Source: a bacterium
Lineage (GTDB): Bacteria > UBA10199 > 2-02-FULL-44-16 > JAAZCA01
NCBI GenBank assembly: GCA_021810905.1
Contig: JAJZQH010000001.1
Span: forward strand, 186,001-250,000
Direction: 5' to 3'
Length of the DNA: 64,000 bases
Shown in pieces: positions 45,700 to 62,502 of the stretch (within the stretch, counting starts at the first letter, position 1; each line of letters starts with the position of its first letter). Below the pieces are notes generated by a model. That model was not told where the DNA came from. It was given only the letters and a program-made list of their open reading frames with translations, and did no database searches. Both the position numbers and the translations under genes were made by a program.

Positions 45700-47787
45700 T
45701 CACCTTCCTTGCGCTTTCGCTATGAGTTCTTCCGCGATCCCTCTCGGAACCGGTTCATAGTGCGCAAACTGCATGCTGTAAGTCGCCCTGCCCTGTGTAG
45801 TGCTTCTTAAATCCGTGGCATACCCGAACATGCTGGAAAGCGGTACAAGCGCCCCGATGATCTGCGAGCCTGCGTGCACGTCGCTTTTGACGATACGACC
45901 GCGCCTGGACGTAAGGTCTCCAGTGACTCCACCCAAGTATTCATCCGGTACCACCACCTCCACGCTCATCACTGGTTCCAACAGCACTGGATTTGCTTTG
46001 CGGGCTCCGTCCTTGAGCGCCATCGAAGCACAGATTTTGAATGCCATGTCTGAGGAATCGACTTCGTGATACGATCCATCAAAGACCGTAGCTTTCACGT
46101 CCACTAGCGGATAACCCGCCAAGGCGCCGCCATCAAGCGCCTCCTCAACACCTTTTCTAACGGCGGAGATGTACTCGCGCGGGATTGAACCACCGACGAC
46201 GTCATCGACGAATTCAAAGCCGCCGCCCCTCTGGAGGGGTTCCAGCTTGAGCCAGACATGCGCGTACTGACCGCGGCCGCCCGACTGCTTGACGTACTTG
46301 CACTCGCTCTCGACATTCTTGGAGATCGTCTCCCTGTAAGCAACCTGCGGCCTGCCGACGTTCGCTGCGACGCTGAATTCACGGAGCAATCTGTCGACTA
46401 TGATCTCCAGATGGAGTTCGCCCATTCCCGAGATAACGGTCTGACCGGTCTCCTGATCCACCATCACGCGGAAAGAAGGATCTTCGTTCGCAAGGCGCTG
46501 AAGCGCCATTCCGAGCTTATCTTCGTCAGCGCGCGTTTTGGGCTCGATGGCAATCGAGATAACCGGGTCCGGGAATTCCATCTTCTCCAGGATGATGGGC
46601 TTCTGCTCGTCGCAGAGAGTATCGCCCGTTCGAGTGATATTGAGTCCGACCGCTGCGACTATCTCGCCGGCCTCGGCCAGTTTCACTTCCTCGCGCTTAT
46701 TGGCGTGCATGCGAAGCAGACGGCCTATGCGCTCGCGCTTGTTACGGATCGGATTGAAGACTGCGGTTCCGCTGCTTAATTGACCCGAATATACACGGAA
46801 GAACGTGAGCTGCCCGACGTACGGATCCGTCATGATCTTGAATGCCAGCGCCGAGAACGGCTCCCTGATCGAGGCATGACGTTTCTCGATCTGCCCTTCC
46901 TTATCAGGATTCACGCCCTCAACAGCCGGCACATCGAGCGGTGACGGTAGATAATCCACGACCGCATCGAGCAGTTGCTGAACGCCCTTGTTCTTGAACG
47001 CCGCGCCGCACAGCACCGGTACGACCTTCATATCGCAAGTCGCTTTGCGTGCCGCAGATCTGATCTCGTCGTCAGTGAGCAGATGGCTCTCGAGGTATTT
47101 ATGGAGGAGCGCGTCGTCCGACTCCACCACCGCCTCTATGAGCTTTTCGCGATACTCTTCCACCAACGCTTCTAGCTCTGCGGGAACCGGCTGTTCTTCG
47201 AATTCAGCGCCCTTTGACAGCTTGTCGAAGATGAAAGACTTGCGCGAAATGATATCGATCACGCCCTCAAATTTGTCCTCTGCGCCGAGAGGCAGCTGGA
47301 ACGGCACTGCGTTGGCGTTCAGCCGTTCCCGCATCATCCGCACGCAGCGGTCGAAATCGGCTCCGGTACGATCCATCTTGTTCACGAAGCCTATCTTCGG
47401 GACGCCGTAACGGTTTGCTTGGCGCCAGACAGTCTCCGACTGGGGTTCCACGCCGGCTACGGCGTCAAAGACGCCGACGGCTCCATCGAGAACGCGCAGG
47501 CATCGCTCGACTTCGACCGTGAAATCCACATGTCCGGGAGTGTCGATCACGTTGATTCTGTGATTCCGCCAGAAGCAGGTAGTAGCTGCGGCCGTTATCG
47601 TGATGCCGCGTTCCTGCTCCTGCTCCATCCAGTCCATGACGGCGGTGCCTTCGTGCACCTCGCCGATCTTGTACGTGATGCCGGTATAAAACAGGACGCG
47701 CTCGGTCACCGTGGTTTTGCCCGCATCGATGTGGGCGATGATCCCGATGTTACGCACCCTGCTAAGATCTGTTGGATTACCTGCCAT
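45700..47787 (-). CDS. fusA: Elongation factor G
   Basis: 695 residues, five domains. Catalyses translocation and, with RRF, recycling. G1 [39 protein letters not shown]. Domain IV tip near [15 protein letters not shown] 47787 follows GAGG. Str-operon position between rpsG and tuf. Confidence 0.98.
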   Translation of the reverse strand: MAGNPTDLSRVRNIGIIAHIDAGKTTVTERVLFYTGITYKIGEVHEGTAVMDWMEQEQERGITITAAATTCFWRNHRINVIDTPGHVDFTVEVERCLRVLDGAVGVFDAVAGVEPQSETVWRQANRYGVPKIGFVNKMDRTGADFDRCVRMMRERLNANAVPFQLPLGAEDKFEGVIDIISRKSFIFDKLSKGAEFEEQPVPAELEALVEEYREKLIEAVVESDDALLHKYLESHLLTDDEIRSAARKATCDMKVVPVLCGAAFKNKGVQQLLDAVVDYLPSPLDVPAVEGVNPDKEGQIEKRHASIREPFSALAFKIMTDPYVGQLTFFRVYSGQLSSGTAVFNPIRNKRERIGRLLRMHANKREEVKLAEAGEIVAAVGLNITRTGDTLCDEQKPIILEKMEFPDPVISIAIEPKTRADEDKLGMALQRLANEDPSFRVMVDQETGQTVISGMGELHLEIIVDRLLREFSVAANVGRPQVAYRETISKNVESECKYVKQSGGRGQYAHVWLKLEPLQRGGGFEFVDDVVGGSIPREYISAVRKGVEEALDGGALAGYPLVDVKATVFDGSYHEVDSSDMAFKICASMALKDGARKANPVLLEPVMSVEVVVPDEYLGGVTGDLTSRRGRIVKSDVHAGSQIIGALVPLSSMFGYATDLRSTTQGRATYSMQFAHYEPVPRGIAEELIAKAQGR

Positions 47788-47871
47788 TACTTTGCCTCTT
47801 CTTCTCCGGCTGCCCTATGCACAGCAGCTATGATTACGCACCATGCTATCAAAGAGCTGTTGACACAAAAC

Positions 47872-48345
47872 TTACCAGCGATAATGCGCGAACGCTTTGT
47901 TGGCCTCCGCCATCTTGTGAGTATCCTCGCGCTTCTTGACTGCAGAACCGCGGTTGTCGATCGCCTCGAGCAGTTCGGCAGCCAGACGATCGCCCATATT
48001 GCCTTCACGGCGCGCGCGAGCAGCGCCGATCAACCAACGCAGGCCCAGAGAGATGCGGCGATCCTGCCTCACCTCGACGGGCACCTGATATGTGGCGCCG
48101 CCCACCCTGCGCGAACGAACCTCGATGATCGGTTTAATGTTCTCCATGGCCTGCTTGAAGAGCTTGACCGGATCGTCGTTCTTCTTCTCCTGCAGCGTAT
48201 CGAACGCGCCGTAGACAACCGCTTCGGCGATCGATTTCTTGCCGCTCCAGAGGAGCGTGCTCACGAGCTTTGCAACGAGTTTATCACCATACTTCGGATC
48301 CGGTGCGGTCTCTCTTTTGAGACTGGCTCTCTTTTTGCGTGGCAT
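47872..48345 (-). CDS. rpsG: 30S ribosomal protein S7
   Basis: 157 residues. Nucleates the 30S head; in E. coli it represses the str operon. [20 protein letters not shown] start, [18 protein letters not shown] block. ATG 48345; the GGGG used as ribosome site is the end of the adjacent heptad element. Confidence 0.97.
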   Translation of the reverse strand: MPRKKRASLKRETAPDPKYGDKLVAKLVSTLLWSGKKSIAEAVVYGAFDTLQEKKNDDPVKLFKQAMENIKPIIEVRSRRVGGATYQVPVEVRQDRRISLGLRWLIGAARARREGNMGDRLAAELLEAIDNRGSAVKKREDTHKMAEANKAFAHYRW

Positions 48346-48354
48346 CTTAAAACC

Positions 48355-48427
48355 CCGTCGTTAGTCGTTCGTCGTTCGTCATTCGTCGTTTTTTTGCGAA
48401 CGACGATATACGAACGACGAACGACGG
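48355..48427. repeat. Heptad hairpin, CGTCGTT type, between rpsG and rpsL
   Basis: CGTCGTT, AGTCGTT, CGTCGTT, CGTCATT, CGTCGTT, T-run, then AACGACGATATACGAACGAC and GAACGACGG. Near-perfect stem of about 28 bp. The T-run is inside the loop, so it is not an intrinsic terminator. Confidence 0.92.
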
Positions 48428-48433
48428 TTTTTC

Positions 48434-48805
48434 TTATTTCGGTTTCTTTGCTCCGTACTTCGAACGGCTCTGGCGGCGGTTCTCCACACCCGTTGAATCG
48501 AGCGTACCGCGAACAATATGATATCGAACGCCCGGCAGATCCTTCACGCGGCCGCCGCGAACCATGACCACCGAATGCTCCTGAAGGTTGTGACCTTCAC
48601 CAGGTATGTAGGAAGTGACTTCCATTCCGTTGGTCAGGCGTACGCGAGCCACCTTGCGCAGTGCTGAGTTCGGTTTCTTGGGAGTCGTGGTGTAAACGCG
48701 GATGCAGACGCCACGGCGCTGCGGGCAGCACATGAGTGCCGGAGACGCAGTGCGCGACTTGAGCTGCCTTCTTCCCGTTCTCACCAGTTGATTGATCGTC
48801 GGCAT
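48434..48805 (-). CDS. rpsL: 30S ribosomal protein S12
   Basis: 123 residues. Controls decoding accuracy. The lysines linked to streptomycin response are wild type in [11 protein letters not shown] and [13 protein letters not shown]. The Asp of the latter motif is the site of methylthiolation by RimO in some bacteria. ATG 48805 after GGTGGG. First gene of the str operon, preceded by its own promoter. Confidence 0.97.
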   Translation of the reverse strand: MPTINQLVRTGRRQLKSRTASPALMCCPQRRGVCIRVYTTTPKKPNSALRKVARVRLTNGMEVTSYIPGEGHNLQEHSVVMVRGGRVKDLPGVRYHIVRGTLDSTGVENRRQSRSKYGAKKPK

Positions 48806-48911
48806 AAAAACCCACCTTGCGTCTTTTTCAGGCGACGCGGGCCTATCGAAACTTCTTAAGTTACAGGATGTTAGGGCTTACAACGCCCATTAACTGCCGA
48901 AAGAGGGCGGC

Positions 48912-48940
48912 AACCTAGCAAATGACCTTTTCGAAGTCAA
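48912..48940 (-). promoter_or_regulatory. sigma70-type promoter of the str operon
   Basis: On the minus strand TTGACT (48935-48940) and TAGGTT (48912-48917) are 17 bases apart, giving a leader of about 100 nt before rpsL. The whole box lies within an imperfect palindrome (AGCAAAT...ATTTGCT, 48917-48950), which may be an operator. A T-run on its plus-strand side also gives it the look of an opposite-strand terminator. Confidence 0.6.
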
Positions 48941-48994
48941 GGTATTTGCTGGGTTTTTTGCGTCGTACTAACAAAGAATCTATTTTCTCACATA

Positions 48995-53128
<4,134 letters not shown>

Positions 53129-53174
53129 TATGGCTCCCTTGCTCTATGCGTTGCCGGAAATACAGACATCTGAA

Positions 53175-56100
53175 TCACTGCTGAGTTTCGAGCAATTCCA
53201 CGTCGAGGCACAGCGCCTGCAGTTCCTTGATAAGGACGTTGAAGGATTCCGGCAGGCCCGGCTCCAGCACCTTCTCGCCCTTGACGATCGCCTCGTACAT
53301 GCGCGTGCGGCCGGCAACGTCATCGGACTTGACTGTGAGGAATTCCTGCAGCGCGAATGCGGCGCCGTATGCCTCAAGCGCCCAGACTTCCATCTCTCCC
53401 AGCCTCTGACCGCCGAACTGCGCCTTTCCTCCGAGCGGCTGCTGCGTAACCAGTGAATACGGCCCAATCGAACGAGCGTGAATCTTCTCGTCGACCAGAT
53501 GGTGAAGCTTCATTATATACATGACGCCGACGGTGACGTCGGAGTCGAATGCGTCTCCCGTGCGACCGTCGAACAGAACGGTCTGGCCGGATACCGAAAG
53601 ATCCGCCTCCTTGAGCGCTTCCTTCACCTCCGATTCCGTGGCGCCGTCGAAGACCGGCGTTGTGAACGGAACTCCCTCGCGAAGCTTGGATGCCATCTCG
53701 CGAATTTGTTTCTCCGACGCGCTCTCCAGGAATTCGTTCATCGAGGTAGAGTGGTATGCACGCTTGATAGCCTTTACCAGATCATCGCGCGTGTAGGCCT
53801 TATCGAGATACGCGTGGATCTGTTCTCCAAGCGCGCGGGCGGCCCATCCGAGGTGAGCCTCGAGTATCTGCCCCACGTTCATTCGGGAAGGAACGCCCAG
53901 CGGATTGAGGACGATATCGACCGGTCTGCCGTCTTCTAGATAAGGCATATCCTCTTCCGGAAGGATGCGCGAGATAACGCCCTTGTTTCCGTGGCGGCCA
54001 GCCATCTTGTCTCCAACAGAGAGCTTCCTCTTGATGGCTACGTAGACCTTCACCATCTTGATGACTCCGGGAGGCAGCTCGTCGCCTTTGGTGAGGCGGC
54101 TGATCTTCTGGTCGTACATCATCTTGACCATATCCTGCTGCTCTTCAATGCTCTCGAAGATGTCCGCCAGCTCGGTTTCTATTTCGTCGCCGCCCTCGAC
54201 CGAGATCTCGCTCCACTTGCTGAACGGAATCTTGCCCAGGACATCGTCGGTTATCGTTTTGCCCTTTGCAAGCAGGACCTTTTCCTCTTCCGCATCCATA
54301 ACCTTTGACGAAGAGACGCGCCCGACGAGGAGCTGCTTGATTCGTTTGGCAGCGGTGTCGCAGATACCCTTGACCTCGGCATCCATATCTTTGCCGATCT
54401 TGCCCTTTTCCTCGTCCTGTATTTCCTTGGCGCGATCGTCGAGCTCGACGCCTTCGCGGGAGAAGACCTGAGCGCCGATTATGACGCCAGACACTCCCGG
54501 CGGAACGCGAAGACTCGTGTCTTTCACGTCGCCGGCTTTGTCTCCGAAAATCGCGCGCAGCAGCCGCTCTTCCGGCGACAGCTGCGTCTCGCCCTTGGGC
54601 GTCACCTTGCCCACGAGGATGTCGCTGGGCTTCACCTCAGCGCCGATGCGCACGATGCCGGACTCATCAAGGTCCATGAGCGCTTCATCGCCGACGTTGG
54701 GAATGTCGCGCGTGATATCTTCCTTGCCGAGCTTGGTGTCGCGGGCAGCGCATTCAAATTCCTCGATATGGATCGACGTGAAGGAATCGTCCTTGAGCAC
54801 GCGCTCGCTGATGAGAATGGAGTCTTCGAAGTTGTATCCGCCCCAGGGCATGAACGCGACTACTACGTTTTGTCCGAGAGCGAGTTCGCCGTCTTCAGTG
54901 GCCGGTCCGTCCGCGATAACGTCACCCTTGTGCACCTTGTCGCCTTTTCGAACGACGGGTTTCTGAGTGATGCAAGTGCTCTGGTTGGAACGGCGGTACT
55001 TGGTCATATTGTAGATATCGACATCCGAGCTGAATTTCTTGCGTTCGCTCTTGTCCGCACGCACGACTATGCGGTTGGCGTCGACTTCGACTACGATCCC
55101 GTCGCGCCTGGCGACCATGGTGACGCCCGAATCCCGCGCAACCGTAGCCTCCATGCCGGTGCCTACGATGGGAGCCGAAGTGCGAAGAAGCGGCACCGCC
55201 TGCCTCTGCATGTTGGATCCCATGAGGGCGCGGTTCGCGTCGTCGTGCTCGAGGAACGGTATGAGCGCCGCGGCGACCGAGACCAGCTGCTGAGGAGACA
55301 CGTCCATGAGTTTAACTTCGTCGCGCCCCGCCATTATAAAATCGCCATGGCGGCGGCTCTGCACCTTATCGCCGAGGAACGTGCCCTTCGGGTCGATTTC
55401 CGCGTTGGCCTGAGCAATGGCAAGCGCACCCTCTTCAAGCGCGGAGCAGTACCTCACGTTGCTCGTAACCCTTCCATTCGCCACTTCTCGATAAGGAGTC
55501 TCGATGAAGCCGTAATCATTTACGCGCGCATAGACCGAAAGCGAAGCGATGAGGCCGATGTTCGGACCTTCAGGCGTTTCGATCGGACAGATGCGGCCGT
55601 AATGAGTGGGATGCACGTCGCGAACCTCGAACCCCGCGCGCTCGCGCGTGAGGCCGCCCGGTCCGAGCGCCGAGAGGCGGCGCTTGTGCGTCACCTCTGA
55701 CAGCGGGTTCGTCTGATCCATGAACTGCGAAAGTTGGCTCGATCCGAAAAATTCCTTGATGACCGCGCTTACCGGCTTGGGATTGATGAGATCGTGCGGC
55801 ATGAGCGTCTCAACGTCCTGAAGGCTCATGCGCTCGCGGATCGCGCGCTCCATGCGCACCAGGCCAACGCGATACTGATTCTCGAGCAGCTCGCCCACGG
55901 AACGGACGCGCCGGTTGCCCAGGTGATCGATATCATCGATCTCGCCCTCGCCGTCCTTGAGGTTGATGAGATAGCGGACAGTCTCGATGATATCTTCCTT
56001 GCGCAGCGTGCCCACCTCGAGCGGGACGTCGAAGTTGAATTTGTAATTGAGCTTCAGTCTACCGACCTTCGAGAGGTCGTAGCGCTCTGGATTGTAAAAG

Positions 56101-57284
56101 AGGTTGTCGAAGAGCGCCGCAGCCGCCTCGGGAGTGGACGGATCGCCGGGGCGAAGACGCCTGTAGATCTCCAGCTTCGCCTCTTCCGAAGTCTTGACCT
56201 TATCCGCCTTGAGCGTATTGAGCAGATACGGCCCGACGTTGAGATCGTCGATGAAGAGAATTTTCACCTCAGTTATTTTCCGATCGCATATCTCATCGAG
56301 CTTCTTCTCAGTCAGTTCCTCACCGGCGCTCAGGACAACCTCGCCGGAAGCCGTATCTACTACGTCGCACGCAACGAACTTGCCGATTATATCCTCCGCG
56401 CCGATCGGGATCTGCATCCCCTTGATCTTTGATATCTCTTCGAGCGCAGCGCGCGTGAATCGTTTGTCCTTCTTGACTATGGTCTCGCCCGACTTCGGAT
56501 GCTTGACCTCTTTTGTAGCGCGTTGGAAGCGAAGCAGCTCGGGCACGGCGTTCTTTTCGAACTTCGTATGTCCGTGGATCGAGACGACTTCGTGTTTGTA
56601 GAAGATGTTGAGGAGCTCCTCCTCCGAAAAACCGAGCGACCGCAGGAGGATCGTGGCCGGCATCTTGCGTCGGCGATCGATGCGGACGTGGATCAGATCC
56701 TTGGCGTCAAACTCGAAATCTAGCCAGGCACCCCTATACGGAATCACGCGAGCCGCGAAGAGGAGTTTGCCGGACGAATGCGTCTTGCCTTTGTCATGCT
56801 CAAAAAAGACGCCGGGGCTGCGATGCAGCTGAGATACTATGACGCGCTCCGTGCCGTTGATGATGAAGGTGCCGAACTCGGTCATGAGAGGCACTTCGCC
56901 GAAATAGACCTCCTGCTCCTTCACGTCGCGAATGGTCTGCGCGCCTGTCGCCTCGTCGATATCCCAAACGACCAGACGGACGGTCACCCGCATCGGTGCG
57001 GAATAAGTCATGCCGCGGTTTCGGCATTCCTGTTCCTCGTAACGCGGCGGATCGAGCATATACTGCACGAATTCCAGCGACGCAGTCTGGTTAAATCCCT
57101 TGATCGGGAATACGCTCTTGAACACGCCCTGGATTCCCATATCCGCGCGCTGTTCCGGCGGCACGTCCGCCTGTAAAAACTGGCTGAACGATTTCTGCTG
57201 GATTTCTATCAGCGGCGGAATTGCGATAACGTGCTTGAGCTTGGAAAAATCTTTTCGGATGCGACGAACCGGAAAGGTGGCCAT
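53175..57284 (-). CDS. rpoB: RNA polymerase subunit beta
   Basis: 1369 residues. The rifampicin pocket [16 protein letters not shown] and [13 protein letters not shown] has the sensitive wild-type residues. Active-site blocks [18 protein letters not shown] and [13 protein letters not shown] are present. The length resembles proteobacterial beta with lineage insertions. ATG 57284 follows GAGGAG. Confidence 0.98.
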   Translation of the reverse strand: MATFPVRRIRKDFSKLKHVIAIPPLIEIQQKSFSQFLQADVPPEQRADMGIQGVFKSVFPIKGFNQTASLEFVQYMLDPPRYEEQECRNRGMTYSAPMRVTVRLVVWDIDEATGAQTIRDVKEQEVYFGEVPLMTEFGTFIINGTERVIVSQLHRSPGVFFEHDKGKTHSSGKLLFAARVIPYRGAWLDFEFDAKDLIHVRIDRRRKMPATILLRSLGFSEEELLNIFYKHEVVSIHGHTKFEKNAVPELLRFQRATKEVKHPKSGETIVKKDKRFTRAALEEISKIKGMQIPIGAEDIIGKFVACDVVDTASGEVVLSAGEELTEKKLDEICDRKITEVKILFIDDLNVGPYLLNTLKADKVKTSEEAKLEIYRRLRPGDPSTPEAAAALFDNLFYNPERYDLSKVGRLKLNYKFNFDVPLEVGTLRKEDIIETVRYLINLKDGEGEIDDIDHLGNRRVRSVGELLENQYRVGLVRMERAIRERMSLQDVETLMPHDLINPKPVSAVIKEFFGSSQLSQFMDQTNPLSEVTHKRRLSALGPGGLTRERAGFEVRDVHPTHYGRICPIETPEGPNIGLIASLSVYARVNDYGFIETPYREVANGRVTSNVRYCSALEEGALAIAQANAEIDPKGTFLGDKVQSRRHGDFIMAGRDEVKLMDVSPQQLVSVAAALIPFLEHDDANRALMGSNMQRQAVPLLRTSAPIVGTGMEATVARDSGVTMVARRDGIVVEVDANRIVVRADKSERKKFSSDVDIYNMTKYRRSNQSTCITQKPVVRKGDKVHKGDVIADGPATEDGELALGQNVVVAFMPWGGYNFEDSILISERVLKDDSFTSIHIEEFECAARDTKLGKEDITRDIPNVGDEALMDLDESGIVRIGAEVKPSDILVGKVTPKGETQLSPEERLLRAIFGDKAGDVKDTSLRVPPGVSGVIIGAQVFSREGVELDDRAKEIQDEEKGKIGKDMDAEVKGICDTAAKRIKQLLVGRVSSSKVMDAEEEKVLLAKGKTITDDVLGKIPFSKWSEISVEGGDEIETELADIFESIEEQQDMVKMMYDQKISRLTKGDELPPGVIKMVKVYVAIKRKLSVGDKMAGRHGNKGVISRILPEEDMPYLEDGRPVDIVLNPLGVPSRMNVGQILEAHLGWAARALGEQIHAYLDKAYTRDDLVKAIKRAYHSTSMNEFLESASEKQIREMASKLREGVPFTTPVFDGATESEVKEALKEADLSVSGQTVLFDGRTGDAFDSDVTVGVMYIMKLHHLVDEKIHARSIGPYSLVTQQPLGGKAQFGGQRLGEMEVWALEAYGAAFALQEFLTVKSDDVAGRTRMYEAIVKGEKVLEPGLPESFNVLIKELQALCLDVELLETQQ

Positions 57285-57311
57285 GTCGACTCCTCATATA
57301 AATGCATAATT

Positions 57312-57400
57312 AGCAATCAGCTGTCAGCAATCAGCGCTCAGCAAGAACTTTTAAGACCAGGGTTCAAGCTGATAGCTGAAAGCTGACGGCTGAAAGCTTT
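57312..57400. repeat. Heptad hairpin, CAGCNNT/AGCTGAN type, between rplL and rpoB
   Basis: CAGCTGT, CAGCAAT, CAGCGCT, CAGCAAG on one side; AGCTGAT, AGCTGAA, AGCTGAC, GGCTGAA, AGC on the other, with a loop of about 30 bases. It sits at the place where E. coli has the rpoBC attenuator and an RNase III site. Confidence 0.9.
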
Positions 57401-57430
57401 GAAGCGCTTACAATTACAGGCAAGTGCAAA

Positions 57431-57805
57431 TTACTTTATTTCAACTTTAGCGCCCGCGGACTCTAGCTGCTTCTTCATCTTGTCGGCCTCTTCCTTCGTG
57501 ACGCCTTCCTTCACCGACTTAGGCGCGCCTTCTACGAGGTCCTTTGCTTCCTTCAGGCCCAGGCTCGTCAGTGCGCGGACTTCCTTGATCACGTTGATCT
57601 TGTTGGCGCCGGCATCGGTCAGTACGACCGTGAACTCGGTCTTTTCCTCAGCTGCTGCCGCCGGAGCCGCCGCTGCGGCAACCGCTACCGGAGCTGCTGC
57701 GGATACGCCGAAGGTATTCTCGAGCTCTTTCACGAGGTCCGCCACTTCCATCAGAGTCATGCCTTTGAGTGCTTCTACGATCTCCGTACGTCCGACTGTA
57801 GCCAT
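57431..57805 (-). CDS. rplL: 50S ribosomal protein L7/L12
   Basis: 124 residues. Stalk dimer that recruits translational GTPases. An Ala-rich hinge ([20 protein letters not shown] region) joins the N-terminal dimer domain to the C-domain ([20 protein letters not shown]). ATG 57805 follows GGAGGAG. Confidence 0.97.
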   Translation of the reverse strand: MATVGRTEIVEALKGMTLMEVADLVKELENTFGVSAAAPVAVAAAAAPAAAAEEKTEFTVVLTDAGANKINVIKEVRALTSLGLKEAKDLVEGAPKSVKEGVTKEEADKMKKQLESAGAKVEIK

Positions 57806-57913
57806 ACTTCTCCTCCTTATTATTGCACCCCAATCGAATCCGTACCGTTTTCGTTACAGCCGAGTGGGCGCCACGCTGCAATGGCGCGAGGCGTTTAAGT
57901 GCGCAGTTATTGT

Positions 57914-58432
57914 TTATGCCTGTTTTGTCTCCTTGATTGCATTGAGAGCATAAAGAAGTTTGCGCGGAACCGCAGCGAGCACGCCGGCGAGGTTGGTTGC
58001 CGGCGCATTGAGAGAGGCCAGCGCACGCGCCAGCAGGATCTCCCGCGAAGGCATTTTTGCCAGAGCCTCAACGTCGGCCAGCGTCAAATCGCGGCCGTCG
58101 AGAAATCCTCCCTTGAGCGAGAGATGCTCGTGCGCCTTTGCAAACTCCACCATGATTTTGGCTGGAACAACGGGATCTGCATCGGAGGAAGCGACTGCTG
58201 TCGGGCCAGAGAAATACTTTGCCAGTGCCTCCATACCCTTTTCCTTAAGGACGCGCTTCATAAGGCGGTTCTTCACGACCTTGAGAGCGCTTTGATCCTT
58301 GCGGAGTTTAGTGCGCAGTTCCGTGACCTCTGAGACCTTAAGCCCGCGATAATCGGCGAAGATAAGAGTTTTTGCCTTCTCAACGCGCGCGGTGAGCGAT
58401 CCGATCTGTTGTTGTTTCTCTTCTTTTCTCAC
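57914..58432 (-). CDS. rplJ: 50S ribosomal protein L10
   Basis: 172 residues. Stalk base; binds L7/L12 dimers through its C-terminal helix and autoregulates its operon in E. coli. VEKAKTLIFADYRGLKVSEV and VVKNRLMKRVLKEKG typical. The start is GTG at 58432 with GGGAGG upstream. Confidence 0.96.
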   Translation of the reverse strand: MRKEEKQQQIGSLTARVEKAKTLIFADYRGLKVSEVTELRTKLRKDQSALKVVKNRLMKRVLKEKGMEALAKYFSGPTAVASSDADPVVPAKIMVEFAKAHEHLSLKGGFLDGRDLTLADVEALAKMPSREILLARALASLNAPATNLAGVLAAVPRKLLYALNAIKETKQA

Positions 58433-58509
58433 GTCATCCTCCCTGTCACTTCGTTCTGACGATCAAGGCTATTTGTTCCTCGCTTCGCTCGTCACTTAAT
58501 TAGATAGAG

Positions 58510-59199
58510 TTAGAACTGCGACGCATCCAGGCGGATGCCCGGGCTCATCGTCGCGGAGAGCGCCAGCGATCTCAGATACGTGCCCTTCGCAGCAGCCGGC
58601 TTCGCCTTGTTGATCGCATCGATGAGGGCAATGATGTTGTCCTTGAGCTTCGCGGGTCCGAACGAGCGCTTGCCGACAGGGGCATGTATGATAGCGGCCT
58701 TGTCGACACGGAATTCGACTTTGCCCGCCTTCTGCTCGGCCACGGCCTTCGCGACATCGAATGTCACCGTGCCCAGCTTGGGGTTGGGCATCAGTCCGCG
58801 GGGACCCAGGACCTTGCCCAGCTTGCCCACCACACCCATCATGTCCGGCGTAGCGATTACCTTGTCGAACTCCATCCAGCCGCCCTGAACCTTCTCGGCA
58901 AGATCTTCACCGCCTACGACGTCCGCGCCGGCCTTCTCCGCCTCGCTCACCTTCTCGCCCTTTGCAAATACGGCCACGCGTAATTTTTTGCCTATGCCGT
59001 GCGGTAGCGAGATCGCGCCGCGGACCATCTGATCCGTCTGCTTGGGGTCGATGCCGAGCCTTATCGCGATGTCCACCGTCTCATCGAACTTTGCCTTGCC
59101 GAAGCCATCGAGAACCGCAAGCGCCTCATCCAGCGAAACGTGCTTTTGTGAATCGACCTTTTCACTGTCCTTCTTATACCTCTTGCCAGGTCCTGCCAT
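58510..59199 (-). CDS. rplA: 50S ribosomal protein L1
   Basis: 229 residues. L1-stalk protein and, in many bacteria, repressor of the L11-L1 m[46 protein letters not shown] 59199 has GGGAGG seven bases upstream; the frame opens at 59271 but the extra residues are not conserved. Confidence 0.97.
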   Translation of the reverse strand: MAGPGKRYKKDSEKVDSQKHVSLDEALAVLDGFGKAKFDETVDIAIRLGIDPKQTDQMVRGAISLPHGIGKKLRVAVFAKGEKVSEAEKAGADVVGGEDLAEKVQGGWMEFDKVIATPDMMGVVGKLGKVLGPRGLMPNPKLGTVTFDVAKAVAEQKAGKVEFRVDKAAIIHAPVGKRSFGPAKLKDNIIALIDAINKAKPAAAKGTYLRSLALSATMSPGIRLDASQF

Positions 59200-59308
59200 A
59201 ATCACCTCCCTGTTGTGCAATCGTGCGGGAGACAGCCGCACTCCAACAGTTAAAGACGGCTGCGAGTTCATGCGTTCAACCTGCAGCGCATCGCTTGAAT
59301 CTTAATCG

Positions 59309-59734
59309 CTATCCTTCGACTTCGATTCCCATGTTACGGGCCGTGCCCTCTACAGTGCGCATAGCGGCAGCCAGATCCGTACAATTTAGATCAGGGAGCT
59401 TAATCTTGGCTATTTCCTCGATCTGCGCCTTGGTCACCTTGCCGACCTTCTGTTTATTGGGAACGCCGGAGCCCTTTTCGATCTTTGCGGCCTTCAGCAA
59501 CAAAATAGAGGCAGGAGGCGTCTTGAGAATAAACGAGAAAGAGCGATCCTGGTAGACGGTGATGATCACAGGAATGATCATTCCCGGCTGATTCTGTGTC
59601 TTGGCGTTGAACTGTTTGCAGAAATCCATGATGTTCACGCCGTGCTGACCCAGGGCGGGTCCTACCGGCGGCGCCGGATTGGCCTGCCCTGCCGGGCACT
59701 GAAGTTTCACCTGAGCCATGATTTTCTTTGCCAT
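59309..59734 (-). CDS. rplK: 50S ribosomal protein L11
   Basis: 141 residues. GTPase-centre protein needed for RelA activation. [20 protein letters not shown] and [19 protein letters not shown], with the Pro residues contacted by thiopeptides intact. ATG 59734 follows AGAGG. Confidence 0.97.
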   Translation of the reverse strand: MAKKIMAQVKLQCPAGQANPAPPVGPALGQHGVNIMDFCKQFNAKTQNQPGMIIPVIITVYQDRSFSFILKTPPASILLLKAAKIEKGSGVPNKQKVGKVTKAQIEEIAKIKLPDLNCTDLAAAMRTVEGTARNMGIEVEG

Positions 59735-59749
59735 GTCTTACCTCTTTTG

Positions 59750-59849
59750 TACGTTAGTACGTTGGTACGTTGGTACGAAATGAGTGATGACCACATGTCT
59801 CACCAAGTCGTTGTACGAACGTACAAACGTACCATCGTACCAACGTACG
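59750..59849. repeat. Octad hairpin, GTACGTTN type, between nusG and rplK
   Basis: GTACGTTA, GTACGTTG, GTACGTTG, GTACG on the left; GTACGAAC, GTACAAAC, GTACCATC, GTACCAAC, GTACGG on the right. The period is 8 instead of 7. A loop of about 35 bases has no repeat. Confidence 0.9.
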
Positions 59850-59852
59850 GTC

Positions 59853-60386
59853 TCAAGTTGTTTTCTCTACTTGCGTAAAATCGAGTTCAATCGGAGTCGA
59901 GCGCCCGAATATGCTGACCATTACACGGAGCTTTCCTTTGCCCTCGTTCACCTCATCCACAATTCCGGTAAAGGTCGAAAAAGGACCGCTCACCACACGA
60001 ACATTTTCACCCTTTTCAAATTCCACCTTAGACTTGGGCTTGAGCGTGCCTTCCTGTATCTGGCTCGTGATTCTGTCTACTTCCTCGTCAGGAACGACCG
60101 GGGGACTCTTGGAGCCTCCGACAAAGCCGGTGATCTTCGGAGTACCCTTGACAATATGCCACGTCGTCTCGTTCAGCTCCATCCGCACGAGTATATAACC
60201 TGGAAAGAACTGTCGTTTGGAAGTGCGTTTTACGCCCTTCTTAACCTCGACGACATTCTCCTGCGGAACGAGCACGTCTTCGAAGAGCTGTTCGACCCCA
60301 TGCTGCCTTATCCGCTCCTCGAGGGCCTTCTTCGCTTTCTGCTCATAGCCGGAATATGTATGTACGACGTACCAGTGCTTCGCCAT
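59853..60386 (-). CDS. nusG: Transcription termination/antitermination factor NusG
   Basis: 177 residues. N-terminal NGN domain (KHWYVVHTYSGYEQKAKKAL) binds RNA polymerase; the C-terminal KOW domain (KGENVRVVSGPFSTFTGIVD) contacts Rho or S10. Normal length. ATG 60386, 33 bp after secE. Confidence 0.97.
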   Translation of the reverse strand: MAKHWYVVHTYSGYEQKAKKALEERIRQHGVEQLFEDVLVPQENVVEVKKGVKRTSKRQFFPGYILVRMELNETTWHIVKGTPKITGFVGGSKSPPVVPDEEVDRITSQIQEGTLKPKSKVEFEKGENVRVVSGPFSTFTGIVDEVNEGKGKLRVMVSIFGRSTPIELDFTQVEKTT

Positions 60387-60419
60387 TGCGCACCCCGTGC
60401 CTCATTTTCACCGATCAGT

Positions 60420-60794
60420 CTATTGATATACAACTTTGACCAGCGTACCCCAGAGCATATCGAACAAGAAGAGGATGACGGAACAGATGCCGACGAGCAC
60501 AGATACCACACCCGTGGACAAAAGCGTCTCCTTGCGATTGGGCCAGACCACCTTGGACAATTCGGTGATCACTTCGTTCGTAAATGTATTTACCCTTTCG
60601 CTCTTGATCAACCCTACGAAAATCGCAATGCCGAACAGGGCCGCAACGATATCCGGCGGCGGAACGATCCAGTCGGCTGGCAACGGCAGCCTGAGCAAAA
60701 TCCATGCCGTGCCTGCAATCTCCCGGAACAAAAGCCATCCCATAAATCCGCAAGCAAGATAGATGAGACTTACCGCTTTTTTATTGCGCTGCAT
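60420..60794 (-). CDS. secE: Protein translocase subunit SecE
   Basis: 124 residues with three hydrophobic segments, as in the E. coli-type SecE; the essential amphipathic helix and last TM are in TNEVITELSKVVWPNRKETL and following. ATG 60794 follows GAGGG. The longer frame would run into tRNA-Trp and is rejected. Confidence 0.95.
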   Translation of the reverse strand: MQRNKKAVSLIYLACGFMGWLLFREIAGTAWILLRLPLPADWIVPPPDIVAALFGIAIFVGLIKSERVNTFTNEVITELSKVVWPNRKETLLSTGVVSVLVGICSVILFLFDMLWGTLVKVVYQ

Positions 60795-60818
60795 TTTTAT
60801 CCCTCTTCTTCTGCGGTG

Positions 60819-60891
60819 CAGGGGAGACAGGAATCGAACCTGCAACCCCCGGTTTTGGAGACCGGTGCTCTGCCAATTGAGCTACTCCCCT
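60819..60891 (-). tRNA. tRNA-Trp (CCA)
   Basis: 73 nt; acceptor AGGGGAG/CTCCCCT, discriminator G, anticodon loop CTCCAAA, T-loop GGTTCGATTCC. No encoded CCA tail. Position before secE is conserved in many bacteria. Confidence 0.97.
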
Positions 60892-60898
60892 AAAAACC

Positions 60899-60995
60899 CG
60901 TGCGATCATGCGTTAGTACGTTCGTGCGTTCGTGAAAAACCTGTCCAGATTCTACGATCGCACGAGAGTACGATCGCACCAACGCACGAATCACG
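60899..60995. repeat. Octad hairpin, GTGCGTTC type, between rpmG and tRNA-Trp
   Basis: GTGCGATC, ATGCGTTA, GTACGTTC, GTGCGTTC, GTG on one side and CTACGATC, GCACGAGA, GTACGATC, GCACCAAC, GCACGAAT on the other. Period 8, related to the GTACGTTN element near nusG. Confidence 0.88.
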
Positions 60996-61145
60996 TTATT
61001 TCGTTTCCTTATGCACCGTGTGCTTGCGGCAGAAGCGACAATACTTCTTCAGTTCAAGCCGATCGGTAGTCGTCTGCTTGTTCTTCGTTGTGGTATAGTT
61101 GCGCCTCTTGCATTCCTGGCATGCCATCTGAATTATTGTTCTCAT
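60996..61145 (-). CDS. rpmG: 50S ribosomal protein L33, zinc form
   Basis: 49 residues: [20 protein letters not shown] then [20 protein letters not shown] and KHTVHKETK. The pairs CQEC and CRFC form the zinc site (C+ form). It contacts E-site tRNA. ATG 61145. Lies between tuf copy 2 and tRNA-Trp, its usual neighbourhood. Confidence 0.95.
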   Translation of the reverse strand: MRTIIQMACQECKRRNYTTTKNKQTTTDRLELKKYCRFCRKHTVHKETK

Positions 61146-61226
61146 CTGTTACTCCGTTGTCTCAATGTCTGACCATGATGAATGAAGCACGACGATCATT
61201 GACAGCGATTTTTTCATGCCTCCTGC

Positions 61227-62493
<1,267 letters not shown>

Positions 62494-62502
62494 GCATTCA
62501 TG

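Noticed and set aside
48355-48427. Intrinsic terminator between rpsL and rpsG
   Set aside because: The T-run is in the hairpin loop, not after the stem, and termination here would cut off essential str-operon genes.
54768-55700. Plus-strand open frame of 310 codons
   Set aside because: Antisense of rpoB, no motif, shadow composition.
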